From DASYKT01 sp035995185 (GTDB taxonomy: Bacteria; Acidobacteriota; Blastocatellia; Pyrinomonadales; Pyrinomonadaceae): DNA of 64,000 nucleotides. The notes under the pieces were generated by a model. That model saw only the letters and a list, made by a program, of their open reading frames with translations. It searched no databases and had not been told where the DNA came from. The number at the start of each line of letters is the position of its first letter. The first letter of the stretch is position 1. A program made the position numbers and the translations under genes. The stretch lies in contig DASYKT010000022.1 in NCBI GenBank assembly GCA_035995185.1, forward strand, positions 1 to 64,000, read 5' to 3'. Below, piece after piece: positions 63,864-64,000 of this stretch.

Positions 63864-64000
63864 TTAGCCGGGCGGTATCTTTGTCGTTACCAGATCCAGA
63901 TCGACGTCACATTTTTCTTCGGAATTTATTAAACGATATGGCGCCCCGGAAGGATCGAGCGGAATTCCCTCGCGGGAAAGAGCCAGGCCTTTTCCGTCAG
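63864..64000 (-). CDS. C-terminal end of an unidentified protein (truncated by window edge)
   Basis: An open frame runs from the window edge to a TAA at 63864 and encodes at least 44 residues, including GLALSREGIPLDPSGAPYRL and DLDLVTTKIPPG at the end. The D-P-x-G-x-P-Y motif occurs in secreted and TPR-type proteins, but this is too little to name it. It is likely co-transcribed with the membrane protein gene downstream. Confidence 0.6.
   Translation of the reverse strand, partial: DGKGLALSREGIPLDPSGAPYRLINSEEKCDVDLDLVTTKIPPG

Overview
The window is a stretch of a Gram-negative bacterial chromosome. I infer an Acidobacteriota-like organism, probably of the Blastocatellia/Pyrinomonadaceae type. 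The reasons are an outer-membrane TonB-receptor relic with a carboxypeptidase-regulatory N-terminal domain, DUF4331, a Bacillus-type five-helix SdhC with a soluble SdhA/SdhB pair, many secreted peptidases (S9, S10, M1), GH75-type proteins, and several families of short palindromic repeats in the intergenic gaps. I see no rRNA, tRNA, CRISPR array, IS transposase or prophage. Lineage is an inference from gene content only.

Layout. 0.4-3.6 kb: malate dehydrogenase, converging on an AT-rich SIR2-like/TPR gene of defence type. 3.9-8.3 kb: TPR lipoprotein, frameshifted DUF4331 gene and a collapsed TonB-dependent receptor. 8.4-16.4 kb: M48 peptidase and the succinate dehydrogenase locus (sdhC-sdhA-sdhB, minus strand). 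A RelE-type toxin-antitoxin pair sits between sdhC and sdhA, and two carbohydrate-active-type genes sit between sdhA and sdhB. 16.7-24.9 kb: LysR regulator, HD-GYP/STAS pair, an NtrC-type regulator - secreted protein - murJ operon, and a PBP4-type carboxypeptidase. 25.7-31.2 kb: Ogg2-like DNA glycosylase, TPR/double-retropepsin protein, a PIN-type toxin-antitoxin pair split by a repeat, lytic transglycosylase and amidohydrolase. 31.2-33.1 kb: a tandem duplication of a tiny secreted protein built from GILIGD repeats, with conserved upstream and downstream elements. 33.5-41.6 kb: GGDEF-EAL protein, prolyl oligopeptidase, an orphan AT-rich gene bracketed by inverted repeats, SIMPL protein and small secreted proteins. 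41.9-56.8 kb: DUF4139 protein, class A PBP, carB, M1 peptidase, second GH75-type protein, kinase-like and EamA genes, CoA-binding protein, MogA and DUF3574. 56.8-64 kb: a membrane-anchored NACHT NTPase with HEAT-like extracytoplasmic repeats, S10 peptidase, a large polytopic membrane protein and one truncated gene.

How it fits together. Core metabolism (mdh, sdhCAB, carB) is interleaved with envelope biogenesis (murJ, dacB, PBP1, lytic transglycosylase) and cyclic-di-GMP signalling (HD-GYP, GGDEF-EAL). Laid over this is an accessory layer that is often AT-rich: SIR2-TPR, NACHT-HEAT, two toxin-antitoxin pairs, the repeat-bracketed orphan gene and the GILIGD duplication. The candidates I consider most likely to be undescribed are the GILIGD unit (gene plus structured 3' region plus paired upstream motifs) and the membrane NACHT-HEAT protein.

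Caution: three genes (DUF4331, the TonB receptor and the small membrane protein at 40.4-40.9 kb) carry indel-type frame breaks. These could be real decay or assembly errors.
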